DNA of 64,000 nt from Paenibacillus sp. BSR1-1 (GTDB lineage: Bacteria > Bacillota > Bacilli > Bacillales > Cytobacillaceae), in contig NZ_JAQMWQ010000007.1 of the NCBI RefSeq assembly GCF_030403775.1, positions 62,001 to 126,000 on the forward strand, read 5' to 3'. How positions within the stretch are numbered: the stretch's first letter is position 1; every line of letters starts with the position of its first letter. This document shows, piece by piece, positions 31,878-41,098 of this stretch. The translations under genes and the position numbers were made by a program. A model generated the notes under the pieces. That model saw nothing but the letters and a program-made list of their open reading frames with translations. It made no database searches and was not told where the DNA came from.

Positions 31878-34563
31878 TAGAGCCACCCTTACCAACCGTA
31901 TTGTTGTATATATAATCTCCTTCTTTCATTACTCTCCCCTTTGAATCAATAACTGGTACTTCTACAATATCTGGAAATGAGAATGCTAACCCAATCGGAA
32001 CAAGATTCTCATTAAAATCTATATTTAATTTCCTAAACGATTTGACTTGCGGATGTAATGGATAAACTAAAATTAGCGGGTTATCATTTGCTCTCTGCTC
32101 TATATTTGCTTTTTTATCGGCCGATCGATTTTCAATATCAATAAATTCTTGATTTGCTGCAACTATAGCACCTAAGTCTACGACACCAATTCCTTTACTT
32201 TTATCCTGATCCATACTACGAATTACCGCGCTTTCAATCTGTATTTTACCTAAATTTACTTTCCATTTAGTAATCCCATTATCTATTGCCTTTTGGCTTT
32301 TTAGTGTACTGTTTGTCACATCCACAACAGCAACATTAAATTTTTCTAACATGTTCTTTTTATTCATGTTATAAATATAATCTGTGATTTTTTTGCTATT
32401 AACAATTCTTGCAGAAGAAATAGTCCTATATTTTTTTAAGAAATCAATAATAATTTGGCTAGGAATATTTTTAGAAATATGATATTTAGTGCCAGTAATA
32501 CTCGTTTTAAATTGTTGTTCAATACTATTAATAAATTCGACCGTAGCCTCCATATTATTTATAAAGAATTCCTTATTTTTTTCAAAGCTCCGTGTTTGTT
32601 GCATCGTTCCCGTATAGGAAATAGGAGACTCAGCCGTCCCCATTTTTGCTGGACTCGTAACTGTCATAGTGTTATGTGTTTTCATTTTAACCGCATATTC
32701 TTCTGGTGTTAAACCCTCTTTTGCAATTTTTTCAAACTCTACTCTTAATTCACTCATAACAACAGCAAGATATTCGAAGTTTTCAGCAATGTCTTCACTT
32801 GTATATATTCGACACAGGTCCATATACCCATTTCGGAAGCCGAACCAACGCCCCATCTGCATGAGCGTATCATACATTGAACTACCACGATAATAATATG
32901 AAATCGTTAAGCCCTCTAAGGTTAACCCACGCGATAATTTATTTCCGCCAATTGCAATAACATTTAGTCCGCTTTCTTTGAATTTATCATATTCAAGGGC
33001 ATCTTCACTCTCTCCGTTTATCTCCATTACTTCAATCTTGCCTACTATTAATTTAATTTGTTTATAGATTTCTTCCCATGCAAATTCACCTAAATGTTTT
33101 GAAGGTTCGAAGCTTTTTTGCACTTCAATAAAATCTTCTTCATATAGATTTTTAAGCTGGGTTATATACTCACTTTTTGAATTGTACAGTAAATCGTTGG
33201 ATAATTTCTTATAGAACTCTTTTATTACAATACACATTGTGTCCTGAACATCTGTAAGTCTTGATGAATGTATCAACATTGAATTATGATCACCAATCTG
33301 ACCTCTTAAATTCCTAATTGCAACCGAAAGTAAAAATGCTAGTATGGCTTCCTGCATGGACTTAGGAACTTCTGTAAATAGCCCAGCATCATCTTTTGTT
33401 CTCAATTTATCAAGTATAGTAATATCATCTAAACCTAAGTACCTAATGAACATCGGTTTATTGTCTTCTGTATAACCCGTAGTATTAAAATATTCATCAG
33501 GCCCACAATAACCATCTGGTTTAGGCAATGCAATAACAAAATCTTTTGGATATAAATCCTTTCCTACCTCATCATGATTTGCATCAGCTTTTATTAATAG
33601 ATTAGCAAACGGTGTAGCTGTATACCCAACATATGATTTTTGATTAAAAAGACTCAACAGATCTCTAATAAACTTATTAATTTTAGTAGGATTATCGGTA
33701 TTTTTCCCTGAAGCGTCAACACTAGCTTGGTCTGCCTCATCATCTACGATTAAAACTGGTGGGCTGATCTCCGAATGCTTAATACTGTTTCTTAATAAAT
33801 CAATTAATGCGGGAAGTACATCTTTTTGCTTCTTTACAACTAATAAAATTGGTTTATCTAAATTTTTAATACCGATAGCATTACTAGCAGAAATGTCATC
33901 CTGCACGGTGGTCCAAGTCTCGATTTGCGTTCCACCAGTTTTAACAAGTGCAACACCTTTTTTTTCACCAGTTATGCTATCAACCGTTCCAATTACCTCT
34001 CGTTCTAAACGTAATTGCGTTTGAGAACGTAAATCATTATGCATACCGGCCAAAACTATTACTAATTTGTACCCAACATCAAAAGCTTTGTTAATTAACC
34101 CCGTAAAATTCGCTGTTTTACCTGATTGTACATGCCCTAAAACTAAACCTCTTTTATCAAATTCTTGTCCACTTTTAGGATTTCCAATGCTTTTTAAAAT
34201 TTCATTAGTAGTGTCATCAATAGTTTCTACTGTATCGCGTGACCATTCCTTAATCTCTGTTAGATACTTTTCATATCTTGGCCAGAAATATGAGTAAGTC
34301 GGGTGCCTATCTTCGAACCAAGGAATGTTATCATGACTTCTTATTGAATTAGCTTTTCGTACATTTATCGAACCATATTTTGAAAAAGCCTCAAGAGATA
34401 GGCTCTCCCAAACTTTTGAATCAATATCACCATAATCCTTAATTATCTTTTCCTTAGCATTTTCCATTGCTGCATCTAACGGATTATCAAAACCAGAATT
34501 CTTAAAGGCTGTATATAAATTATCAACTGTACCTAGGTATTCCTCACGTATTACTTGATACAT
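31870..34563 (-). CDS. Z1-domain SF2 helicase-like ATPase
   Basis: 897 residues. Walker A is in LVLGHVQSGKTANFTGLI, Walker B in VLIVDDEADQASVDA, then VGYTATPFANLLI and, further on, IAIGGNKLSRGLTLEGLTIS YYYR and MQMGRWFGFR, all characteristic of Z1 proteins. It couples ATP hydrolysis to DNA translocation in MORC-type restriction-like operons. It overlaps both neighbours (20 bp with the ATPase, 8 bp with the nuclease), implying coupled translation. Confidence 0.92.
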   Translation of the reverse strand: MYQVIREEYLGTVDNLYTAFKNSGFDNPLDAAMENAKEKIIKDYGDIDSKVWESLSLEAFSKYGSINVRKANSIRSHDNIPWFEDRHPTYSYFWPRYEKYLTEIKEWSRDTVETIDDTTNEILKSIGNPKSGQEFDKRGLVLGHVQSGKTANFTGLINKAFDVGYKLVIVLAGMHNDLRSQTQLRLEREVIGTVDSITGEKKGVALVKTGGTQIETWTTVQDDISASNAIGIKNLDKPILLVVKKQKDVLPALIDLLRNSIKHSEISPPVLIVDDEADQASVDASGKNTDNPTKINKFIRDLLSLFNQKSYVGYTATPFANLLIKADANHDEVGKDLYPKDFVIALPKPDGYCGPDEYFNTTGYTEDNKPMFIRYLGLDDITILDKLRTKDDAGLFTEVPKSMQEAILAFLLSVAIRNLRGQIGDHNSMLIHSSRLTDVQDTMCIVIKEFYKKLSNDLLYNSKSEYITQLKNLYEEDFIEVQKSFEPSKHLGEFAWEEIYKQIKLIVGKIEVMEINGESEDALEYDKFKESGLNVIAIGGNKLSRGLTLEGLTISYYYRGSSMYDTLMQMGRWFGFRNGYMDLCRIYTSEDIAENFEYLAVVMSELRVEFEKIAKEGLTPEEYAVKMKTHNTMTVTSPAKMGTAESPISYTGTMQQTRSFEKNKEFFINNMEATVEFINSIEQQFKTSITGTKYHISKNIPSQIIIDFLKKYRTISSARIVNSKKITDYIYNMNKKNMLEKFNVAVVDVTNSTLKSQKAIDNGITKWKVNLGKIQIESAVIRSMDQDKSKGIGVVDLGAIVAANQEFIDIENRSADKKANIEQRANDNPLILVYPLHPQVKSFRKLNIDFNENLVPIGLAFSFPDIVEVPVIDSKGRVMKEGDYIYNNTVGKGGSND

Positions 34564-36028
34564 TTATGTTCACTTCTTTCTCAATGATGGTTTTAATTGT
34601 AGAAATCTCTATGCCTTCAAATCCAGCCATTATAGAGATTGTTTCGGCAACTTTTTCAATATCCAATTCAAACCCGGCGCTAAATAAAATTTCCGCATAA
34701 TCGATTACTAATTTCCTCGATTTTTCATCAATTTGCTGCCCATCTTTTTTGGCCATATTGGAAGTTTTTAATAGGTTATTAGGTGAACCTAATTCAACCA
34801 ATTTAAGGTATAAGTTAATTTTCTTTCGTACATCTGTATCAACAGCCTTAAGGATTTCATTTAATACAGGGTGTGTTCTATTTAAGACGTAGGCACTATT
34901 TATGTCGTCGGTTGCAAGCTCCCAAGTATTTAAGGTTCCTTTTATTTTCCCGCCTGTTCGGGTTGCTTTTGTACGATATAACATTATTTCTTGTGATACT
35001 TGCCTATAATATTTTGCAACCCCATACAAATCTTGTTTTGCACCTTCAGGAATAGTTATTGTAGATTTCTTAACATCAATTTTCCAATCATCATCAGCAT
35101 CATTTGTAAATTCAATTTTTATTCTAACGAGTTGGGATGCAGCATCCTTAGGAAACATACCAAACCAATCACCAAAGCTAACCATGCGATTTTCTCTATA
35201 AATATAAAAGCCTTGCTGATCGTTCCATCCTTTTATTCCACCAGTATATTTGTAATCCACTTGATTAAATGCACTTGGATGAGGTAATACATATGGAGTA
35301 ATTCTTACTAGCTTTTTGTTAATTCTAATTACCTGCTCTTCTCCTTCAATCCGCCTTGGATTTCCTTCTAGAAATGGATTCCAAGGGTATAAACTATTAC
35401 CGTTAATCGTCATTATTAAGCCATTCTCTAGTTTCACATGAAAGACCATTTCTAAATATTTTTGTATACGTTTTACTTTGGAATAATAGCTATCTTGTTT
35501 CAAGACTTTTTGAGTACCAAAACCACAAAATCGGTCCAGTTTATCAATAAAAACAATGGTTCCGCTATTTCCCTCTGGTTGTCCGATTTTATCTCTTATT
35601 TCACTAGGAATAGTTTTATACAGGAGCCATTCATTTTTATTACTAACATAATCTAAATCCCAACAACGCTCAGAAACTAGTCCATCCTTTTTGGTAATAA
35701 CACATAATCTTTTCCCCATAGAAAATGACGCTGTTTTTAACCCCATTCCAAATCGCCCTAGTTCTTCCTTAGCTCTCTGTTCTCTAGGATCCTTTGAACC
35801 AATTGTCATCGCTTTTTGCAATTCTTCCTCTGTCATTCCTATTCCGTTATCTTCTATTCTTATAAAACCGTTTCCCAGATCATATTCAAATTCTATATTG
35901 ATAGAATTTGTTTTTGCATCAATACTATTATCAACAATATCGGCAATTGCTGTTTGTGAATTATAACCAATACTTCTAAGAGCTTGAATCACAGGAGCTG
36001 CAGAGGGACGTGTATTAATTGTATCCAT
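34544..36028 (-). CDS. MORC/MutL-like GHKL ATPase
   Basis: 494 residues. The Bergerat ATP-binding motifs are clear: AIADIVDNSIDAKTNSI (N-box), IRIEDNGIGMTEEEL (G1), LGRFGMGLKTASFSMG (G2). The C-terminal half has no nuclease motif that I can see. Such ATPases act as ATP-gated clamps in the MutL/MORC restriction systems described by Iyer, Abhiman and Aravind. It is first in the four-gene operon, directly after a terminator that ends the methyltransferase gene. Ribosome-binding site AGGTG. Confidence 0.92.
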   Translation of the reverse strand: MDTINTRPSAAPVIQALRSIGYNSQTAIADIVDNSIDAKTNSINIEFEYDLGNGFIRIEDNGIGMTEEELQKAMTIGSKDPREQRAKEELGRFGMGLKTASFSMGKRLCVITKKDGLVSERCWDLDYVSNKNEWLLYKTIPSEIRDKIGQPEGNSGTIVFIDKLDRFCGFGTQKVLKQDSYYSKVKRIQKYLEMVFHVKLENGLIMTINGNSLYPWNPFLEGNPRRIEGEEQVIRINKKLVRITPYVLPHPSAFNQVDYKYTGGIKGWNDQQGFYIYRENRMVSFGDWFGMFPKDAASQLVRIKIEFTNDADDDWKIDVKKSTITIPEGAKQDLYGVAKYYRQVSQEIMLYRTKATRTGGKIKGTLNTWELATDDINSAYVLNRTHPVLNEILKAVDTDVRKKINLYLKLVELGSPNNLLKTSNMAKKDGQQIDEKSRKLVIDYAEILFSAGFELDIEKVAETISIMAGFEGIEISTIKTIIEKEVNINVSSNT

Positions 36029-36093
36029 ATTTTCACCTAGTTTTTTTACTTTTTTTTACTTTATATCATTCTAACAAATTGACAAAGAAAAAA

Positions 36094-36119
36094 CAGCAAC
36101 CCATTCCAGTGGATTGCTG
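36094..36119 (-). terminator. Terminator between the methyltransferase and the ATPase operon
   Basis: On the minus strand the stem CAGCAA-CCA pairs with TGG-TTGCTG (one mismatch) and is followed by TTTTTTC. It lies 8 bp after the methyltransferase stop and 66 bp before the ATPase start. Confidence 0.8.
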
Positions 36120-36127
36120 CTTTTGTC

Positions 36128-37891
36128 CTATAAAAATTCATCTTTTAAATATATATTTGGTTTTTCCCCTAAATAAAACAGAATCTGTTCAGCCATTGCC
36201 CTAGCCATTAATGGGGGCACAGCATTACCGATTTGTTGATATTGTTTATCCTTAGTCCCTTTAAATATATAATTATCTTTAAAAGATTGTAATCTGGCGG
36301 CCTCTCTTATACTAATGGCAACTGCTTTTGTCGGATGCTGCCACATAGATTTTCGAACATTGATTACTGTTGGTGAAGGAGCATCATAATCTAATCTTAG
36401 ATAGACGGTATTTTGAGTCCTAGATGCATCCGTGTAAGATACTTCTTGAAGCTCTTGGGATAAACTATGGAAATTTTTTCCTTCACTTTTCTTTATTTCT
36501 TCAAATCTTTGTTTACTTAGCGGCTCACTGGCAGTATTGATATGATTATAAATAAAATTTTCTTCGTTACCTGATCTATAATAGTTTTGCATTACTGTTT
36601 TATTGAGTTTAACATCATACAATAGACCACTTTCATCAATGCTCTGAATAGGCTCAATATTTTCTAGATCACTAATTGCATCCTTAACAGTAAAATCCTT
36701 TTCAGTGTATTTTTTTGGGAATACAATTTTCTTACAATCAGTTGAGCTTGATTTCAAACCCAAGATCATAAACCTTTGGCGTTTTTGAGGAACAAAAAAA
36801 TGATTAGAATGAACAGTTCCAGAAGTTATGTTGTATCCTAAATGATTAAAGAACTTTTCTAAATAGACAACAATGTTATAAGACATAACATCAACGACTA
36901 CTTTTAAATTTTTATCAACAAGCACTTTTGGTTTTCCAAACAACAGGATTTTTTCATCTTTAATTTCTTTCAAAAATCTTAATAACTGATTTATCTCAAT
37001 AAGACCTTGAAGATTGTTCAACATATTTTTGTTGTCAGTATTCTTACATTCGGCTATTGCATTAAATGTTTGAATAGCTCTATCCACTATATCCTTCAGA
37101 CATTCTTCAGTACTTAGCTTCCCAAATTCATATTCTGAAAGCGAATTTATAATCTGTTTTATCTCAAATATTTCTTTCTTTTCTTTTATTGAGGTTGGAT
37201 TATAAAGTGTTTTTTTCTTTAACTTCCGTACAACACTTCTTATTCTTGAAAGCCCTTCTTCACTTATGATTAGTGGATTAACATTTCCTATTTCAATGAT
37301 TCGATGAATTAATTCATTATATCCTACTCTATCTGTTTCAAGTAAAATTAACTGATCCGTTTTCCAAAACGGTTCATCAGAATCATTAATTTCCTTTAAA
37401 TGTTGCTCTGAGCTATAAGCATAAGTATAATCATCTAGATGCTCTGTTACAAAAAACTTATGAGTAGATGAATTCATAGTTTTAACATTTTCCATTAAAA
37501 AAGCTTCAGGTCTTACTTCATCTATAGCACGCGCAAACTCTTTTACGAGTTGATTATTACCTGAAATTAAATAATTCTTTTGTCTATTAGCATTAGAAAA
37601 TCCTTGGCAAGGCGGTCCTCCGATTACAACCAATTTCTGAGTTGCTAATTTTCGTTCTTGTATAACTTTTCTAAAGTCTATTTTAGTTATATCACTTTCT
37701 CCATGTTCCTGGGTCTTAATAATAATACTTTCATTATTATTATGGTTTCTAATATATGTTTTTTGTGCAGCCTTATTAATCTCTATAGCACCAGCTACTT
37801 CAAAACATCCAGTCTGTTCAAAACCATTGCTTAAGCCCCCAGCCCCCGCAAATAAATCGAGTAATTTAATTTTTGGTTTTGAAACATCCAT
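36128..37891 (-). CDS. C5 DNA cytosine methyltransferase with a large insertion
   Basis: 587 residues, far longer than the usual 330-430. Motif I LLDLFAGAGGLSNGF, motif IV GGPPCQGFSNANRQ with the catalytic Cys, motif VI FLMENVK, motif VIII QKRQRF and motif X QQIGNAVPPLMARAMA are intact. About 200 extra residues, rich in Lys, Asn and Glu, lie between motifs VI and VIII. It methylates cytosine at an unknown site and would protect self DNA from the adjacent operon. Ribosome-binding site AGGAGATG. Confidence 0.93.
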   Translation of the reverse strand: MDVSKPKIKLLDLFAGAGGLSNGFEQTGCFEVAGAIEINKAAQKTYIRNHNNNESIIIKTQEHGESDITKIDFRKVIQERKLATQKLVVIGGPPCQGFSNANRQKNYLISGNNQLVKEFARAIDEVRPEAFLMENVKTMNSSTHKFFVTEHLDDYTYAYSSEQHLKEINDSDEPFWKTDQLILLETDRVGYNELIHRIIEIGNVNPLIISEEGLSRIRSVVRKLKKKTLYNPTSIKEKKEIFEIKQIINSLSEYEFGKLSTEECLKDIVDRAIQTFNAIAECKNTDNKNMLNNLQGLIEINQLLRFLKEIKDEKILLFGKPKVLVDKNLKVVVDVMSYNIVVYLEKFFNHLGYNITSGTVHSNHFFVPQKRQRFMILGLKSSSTDCKKIVFPKKYTEKDFTVKDAISDLENIEPIQSIDESGLLYDVKLNKTVMQNYYRSGNEENFIYNHINTASEPLSKQRFEEIKKSEGKNFHSLSQELQEVSYTDASRTQNTVYLRLDYDAPSPTVINVRKSMWQHPTKAVAISIREAARLQSFKDNYIFKGTKDKQYQQIGNAVPPLMARAMAEQILFYLGEKPNIYLKDEFL

Positions 37892-38083
37892 AATAATTCA
37901 TCTCCTGGTTCAAATAAGGGGAATGTACGTTCCTTCACTATCCCTACTTAAGCAGCATAAACCAAATCAAGTCTTTAATCAAGTGCTTTATTTAGGAAAA
38001 TTTAATACCAACTCTCATACTTGTTCGAAGTGGTTGCATTTCCACCACTTTTTTCTTTATTAAATAAAGTGCCAGTTACGTCC

Positions 38084-38134
38084 CGAATAATGTCGAAGAA
38101 TTCAACAGAATGTGGGTGGTGACACAGGCACTTA
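38084..38134 (+). repeat. Dispersed GTGACAGGCAC-type repeat, copy 1
   Basis: CGAATAATGTCGAAGAATTC, then AACAGAATGTGGGTGGTGAC and ACAGGCACTTA. Closely related to 51620-51667, with shorter versions at 46541, 47676 and 48383, all in the same orientation. Confidence 0.65.
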
Positions 38135-38347
38135 TACTAGTTAGGAATACATAATCTTTTTGATATATCCTCTTGCTTCATTCCTTTTAATGAAGAGCAA
38201 TCGAACGAACTGTATTATCACTAATTCGTATTAAGTTTTCTTCAAGTCCAGTCTTACTTCTATTACTTTTATCCATAATTACCTTCAGCTGGTTTTGACA
38301 AAATTAACATTACATCATTACTGTTGTATAAAATCAACTAAATTGCC

Positions 38348-38381
38348 AAAAGAGTGCAATAATGGATTTTCTCACTCTTTT
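38348..38381 (-). terminator. Terminator of the OLD-family gene
   Basis: A perfect 9-bp stem (AAAAGAGTG / CACTCTTTT) 39 bp after the stop codon. Confidence 0.7.
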
Positions 38382-38419
38382 TTCTTTATACTTTTATGCT
38401 TTTATTGTAATAGCAAGCC

Positions 38420-40156
38420 TTAATCATCACAATTTGAAGTTTTTAGATTACTTGTCTTAATAATCATATTAATACAACTTGCAATGTCAAATAAAAAATT
38501 TTCTTTATCATAATAACTTAATTGCCAATGTTTTAGTACCTCTATCGCTACATCTGTTTTATTGCTAGATAGGCCTCTTTTAATTCTGTTTTTGAATTCC
38601 TTTTTCATACGTTTGCCGTCTGACCTAACAAATAAATTAGAGAAGAATACATCAAATTCATATTCTGGTTTAGCATTAAAATTTAAGGATTTAGGATTTT
38701 TTATTTGAACATATATTGGTCCTGAGGCAGTGTTTATTCTTTGACGTAGACTTGGCATTGCATTAATAAAACAATCATGAGGGACATAATTTTCAATCTC
38801 TTTACCCTCGGTAATCCAAAGAAATACTCTCTTCTTTATTTCTATATCTGAATCTATTTTATCCTTTAGGTTATTTACTGCTTTCTTTAATTTATCATCA
38901 GGTAAATCTTTATCGCAAACAATTATTGAGTAGCTGCTTGAAGTAAAAATATCAACTAAGTCTTCTTCATCTATACCATAATGAGTTAAATTAGATCCTC
39001 CATACATCTGGAATCTGTAATGTTTACCTTCTTTAATCTTATATCCACCTGGAATATTATCTTCAATCCATTTTTTAATATATATCCTATCACTAGGACC
39101 TTCAATCCATATAACTAAATTACTCAATAATAGCTGAGCTGGTGTCACGCCTAAATCATCTAATAAGTTTCTTTGTATCATTAAAGAATTAGTACATTTC
39201 TCTACTTTAGAAGATCCATCATCATTTTTAGAAAGCCTATACAAACCACAGTTAGTATCTAGTTGATCAATTAATACATTAGAGTGTGTTGTAATAAAGA
39301 ATTGGAATTTTGTATATCTCTTATTGATTAGATCCATTAATCTTATTAACATTGTTGGATGTATATGTAATTCAGGTTCCTCCAATAGAAATATTAAAGG
39401 CTTGTTATTCATTCTTCTAAATTCTAATAACGTTAATATCATCAATACTTCTGAAACTCCAGTACCAATGTGTTCAGTTAACTCCAATGAATCAACTTCA
39501 TCCATGAACCTATTTTGCTTTATATTAACCCTATTGTTAAATATTTCCACAATTATTCTTTCATTAAGAATATATGATAATAATTCTGATAGTTTTATTA
39601 AATGATTGTTGGAATGTAGTTCTTCTAATTGTCTTATAAAACTACTTCCATCGTAGCCCACTGGTTTCTTGGATTCCCTACTAACATCAGCATCTCTAAT
39701 ACTATGTACTAAGTCGAATGAATTAAAAATCTGATTACACACCTTAAATGCACTATAAGAGTTAGCTCGCTTTTTACCAGAAGTATTAGTTAAAGATATT
39801 ACATTTTTACTGTACCCATGTACTAGAGAAATCAACAAATCTTCTTTATCATCTCCTAATACACTACTACGAAATTTCAATTTGCTATATACATAGCCAT
39901 TGAATCCCCACCTATTAGTCCGGGAAATCTTTTGTGTCTGAACATTATCCAGCCACTCTATGTAAGTATCTGAACTAAGATTTTCTGATGTAACAGAAAA
40001 ACGTAGCATCAGGTCATGTAAGTATTTCATAAAATTACTTTTACCAATATTATTTGGTCCTATTAAAATGTTAATTGGCTTTAAGTCCTCTAAAACAAAC
40101 CCTTCATTTCTATTAAAAGACTTCCAGCCTTTTATAGTGACTTCACTAAGAAACAA
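38420..40156 (-). CDS. OLD-family ATPase/TOPRIM nuclease
   Basis: 578 residues from TTG 40156, chosen because AGGAG lies 10 bp upstream and the family begins here (FLSEVTIKGWKSF). A GTG at 40276 would add 40 residues without homology. Walker A is NILIGPNNIGKSNFMKYL; the ABC-type signature region and LLEEPELHIHP, TTHSNVLID follow. The C-terminal TOPRIM shows IEGPSDRIYIKKWIE and IVCDKDLPDD. OLD proteins act as anti-phage nucleases; no GajB-type helicase is adjacent, so it is a class 1-like stand-alone gene. Confidence 0.88.
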   Translation of the reverse strand: MFLSEVTIKGWKSFNRNEGFVLEDLKPINILIGPNNIGKSNFMKYLHDLMLRFSVTSENLSSDTYIEWLDNVQTQKISRTNRWGFNGYVYSKLKFRSSVLGDDKEDLLISLVHGYSKNVISLTNTSGKKRANSYSAFKVCNQIFNSFDLVHSIRDADVSRESKKPVGYDGSSFIRQLEELHSNNHLIKLSELLSYILNERIIVEIFNNRVNIKQNRFMDEVDSLELTEHIGTGVSEVLMILTLLEFRRMNNKPLIFLLEEPELHIHPTMLIRLMDLINKRYTKFQFFITTHSNVLIDQLDTNCGLYRLSKNDDGSSKVEKCTNSLMIQRNLLDDLGVTPAQLLLSNLVIWIEGPSDRIYIKKWIEDNIPGGYKIKEGKHYRFQMYGGSNLTHYGIDEEDLVDIFTSSSYSIIVCDKDLPDDKLKKAVNNLKDKIDSDIEIKKRVFLWITEGKEIENYVPHDCFINAMPSLRQRINTASGPIYVQIKNPKSLNFNAKPEYEFDVFFSNLFVRSDGKRMKKEFKNRIKRGLSSNKTDVAIEVLKHWQLSYYDKENFLFDIASCINMIIKTSNLKTSNCDD

Positions 40157-40365
40157 TACGCATTCACTCCTATGTTTTATAACCTGATAATTTTGTGTAA
40201 GATAGTCAATTACAGGATTAATTAAACGATTTCCAATTAAAGGATTTTTTAAAGATAGATTCCTTTGTTCTATCACCTAAATTTTTTTGATTAAGCAACT
40301 ACATATGTACTCTATAGCCCAAACATTAATTAAGCATTTAAATAATATACTAAATTTTAAAATAT

Positions 40366-40397
40366 AAGAGTACGATAATGACTGTTTTCGCACTCTT
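40366..40397 (-). terminator. Probable terminator of the Thoeris genes
   Basis: AAGAGT / ACTCTT stem with a further CG pair, located 150 bp after the ThsB-like stop. A weak call. Confidence 0.45.
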
Positions 40398-40547
40398 AAT
40401 TATTTGATTCAATTCATTTGTTAGGTATGGAAGTGCTCCGGATTATAAAACTATTTTTCTCAAAAAAAAACATTCAAAAATACAAAAATAATAAGATATA
40501 ATTTTGGCTAGCTTCAAATTATTTTAGACTGTCTTTAGATTACAACA

Positions 40548-41039
40548 CTAATAACGTTTTCTTGTTTTGATTGCCTGCTCAACTAATTCTTCGATATTTT
40601 CCTTTATATTATTATATATATTAGTGCTTACCTTATATGGTGGATTATAAAGTTTCACCACTTTGGAGAATGGTTCTTCATTGAAAGTAAAATCATCGAA
40701 CGGATTCCTTCCTAAAGGAGATTGTTCACCGTCTTTATTCTTTAAGTTATGAATACGAATTCCAACTACTCCTTTTCCAAGCTCCCATGACCTTTGAATT
40801 TCATATTTTATCCATTTCCTACCTGCTGTTTTCTCCCCTACCAATACAACTGTACATGAAGATCCATGCAATTGATTATCTATCCACTTCTTAATTTCCG
40901 AATCACCTTTCCGCTTTACCTCTTCCCAATTATTATCCCTAATAGGTGTATTTCCTTCAACTACCCCCATATTTCTTACCTGTGCCGCACGCCAATTATC
41001 CTCATTGTAATGAAAGCTAAAAAATACTTTCCTTCCCAT
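40548..41039 (-). CDS. Thoeris ThsB-like TIR protein (DUF1863 type)
   Basis: 163 residues from ATG 41039, 8 bp after GGAGG. It starts GRKVFFSFHYNEDNWRAAQV, the hallmark of the DUF1863/MTH538-type TIR domain of ThsB. The conserved EIKKWIDNQLHGSSCTVVLV and WIKYEIQRSWELGKGVVGI R follow. On phage infection ThsB makes a cyclic ADP-ribose isomer from NAD, which activates ThsA. It lies 59 bp downstream of the thsA-like gene. Confidence 0.9.
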   Translation of the reverse strand: MGRKVFFSFHYNEDNWRAAQVRNMGVVEGNTPIRDNNWEEVKRKGDSEIKKWIDNQLHGSSCTVVLVGEKTAGRKWIKYEIQRSWELGKGVVGIRIHNLKNKDGEQSPLGRNPFDDFTFNEEPFSKVVKLYNPPYKVSTNIYNNIKENIEELVEQAIKTRKRY

Positions 41040-41098
41040 CCAATAATCCTCCAAAAATATTTTTGTTAAAAAGTGCCCTCTTTATAAATAGAAAGTTA

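Larger units (their letters stand above)
37892..38419. other. Gene-free stretch with a dispersed repeat and a terminator
   Basis: It contains a GTGACAGGCAC-type repeat (38084-38134). Two short minus-strand frames could be relics: 29 codons from an ATG near 38275, and one starting MKQEDISKRLCIP. A terminator at 38348-38381 serves the OLD gene. Confidence 0.45.

Noticed and set aside
28303..37891. DISARM or BREX system
   Set aside because: The DISARM genes drmA/B/C and the BREX pglZ/brxC are absent; the gene set fits the MORC/Z1/AIPR type instead.
38420..40156. Gabija system
   Set aside because: No UvrD-like GajB helicase is adjacent to the OLD-family gene.
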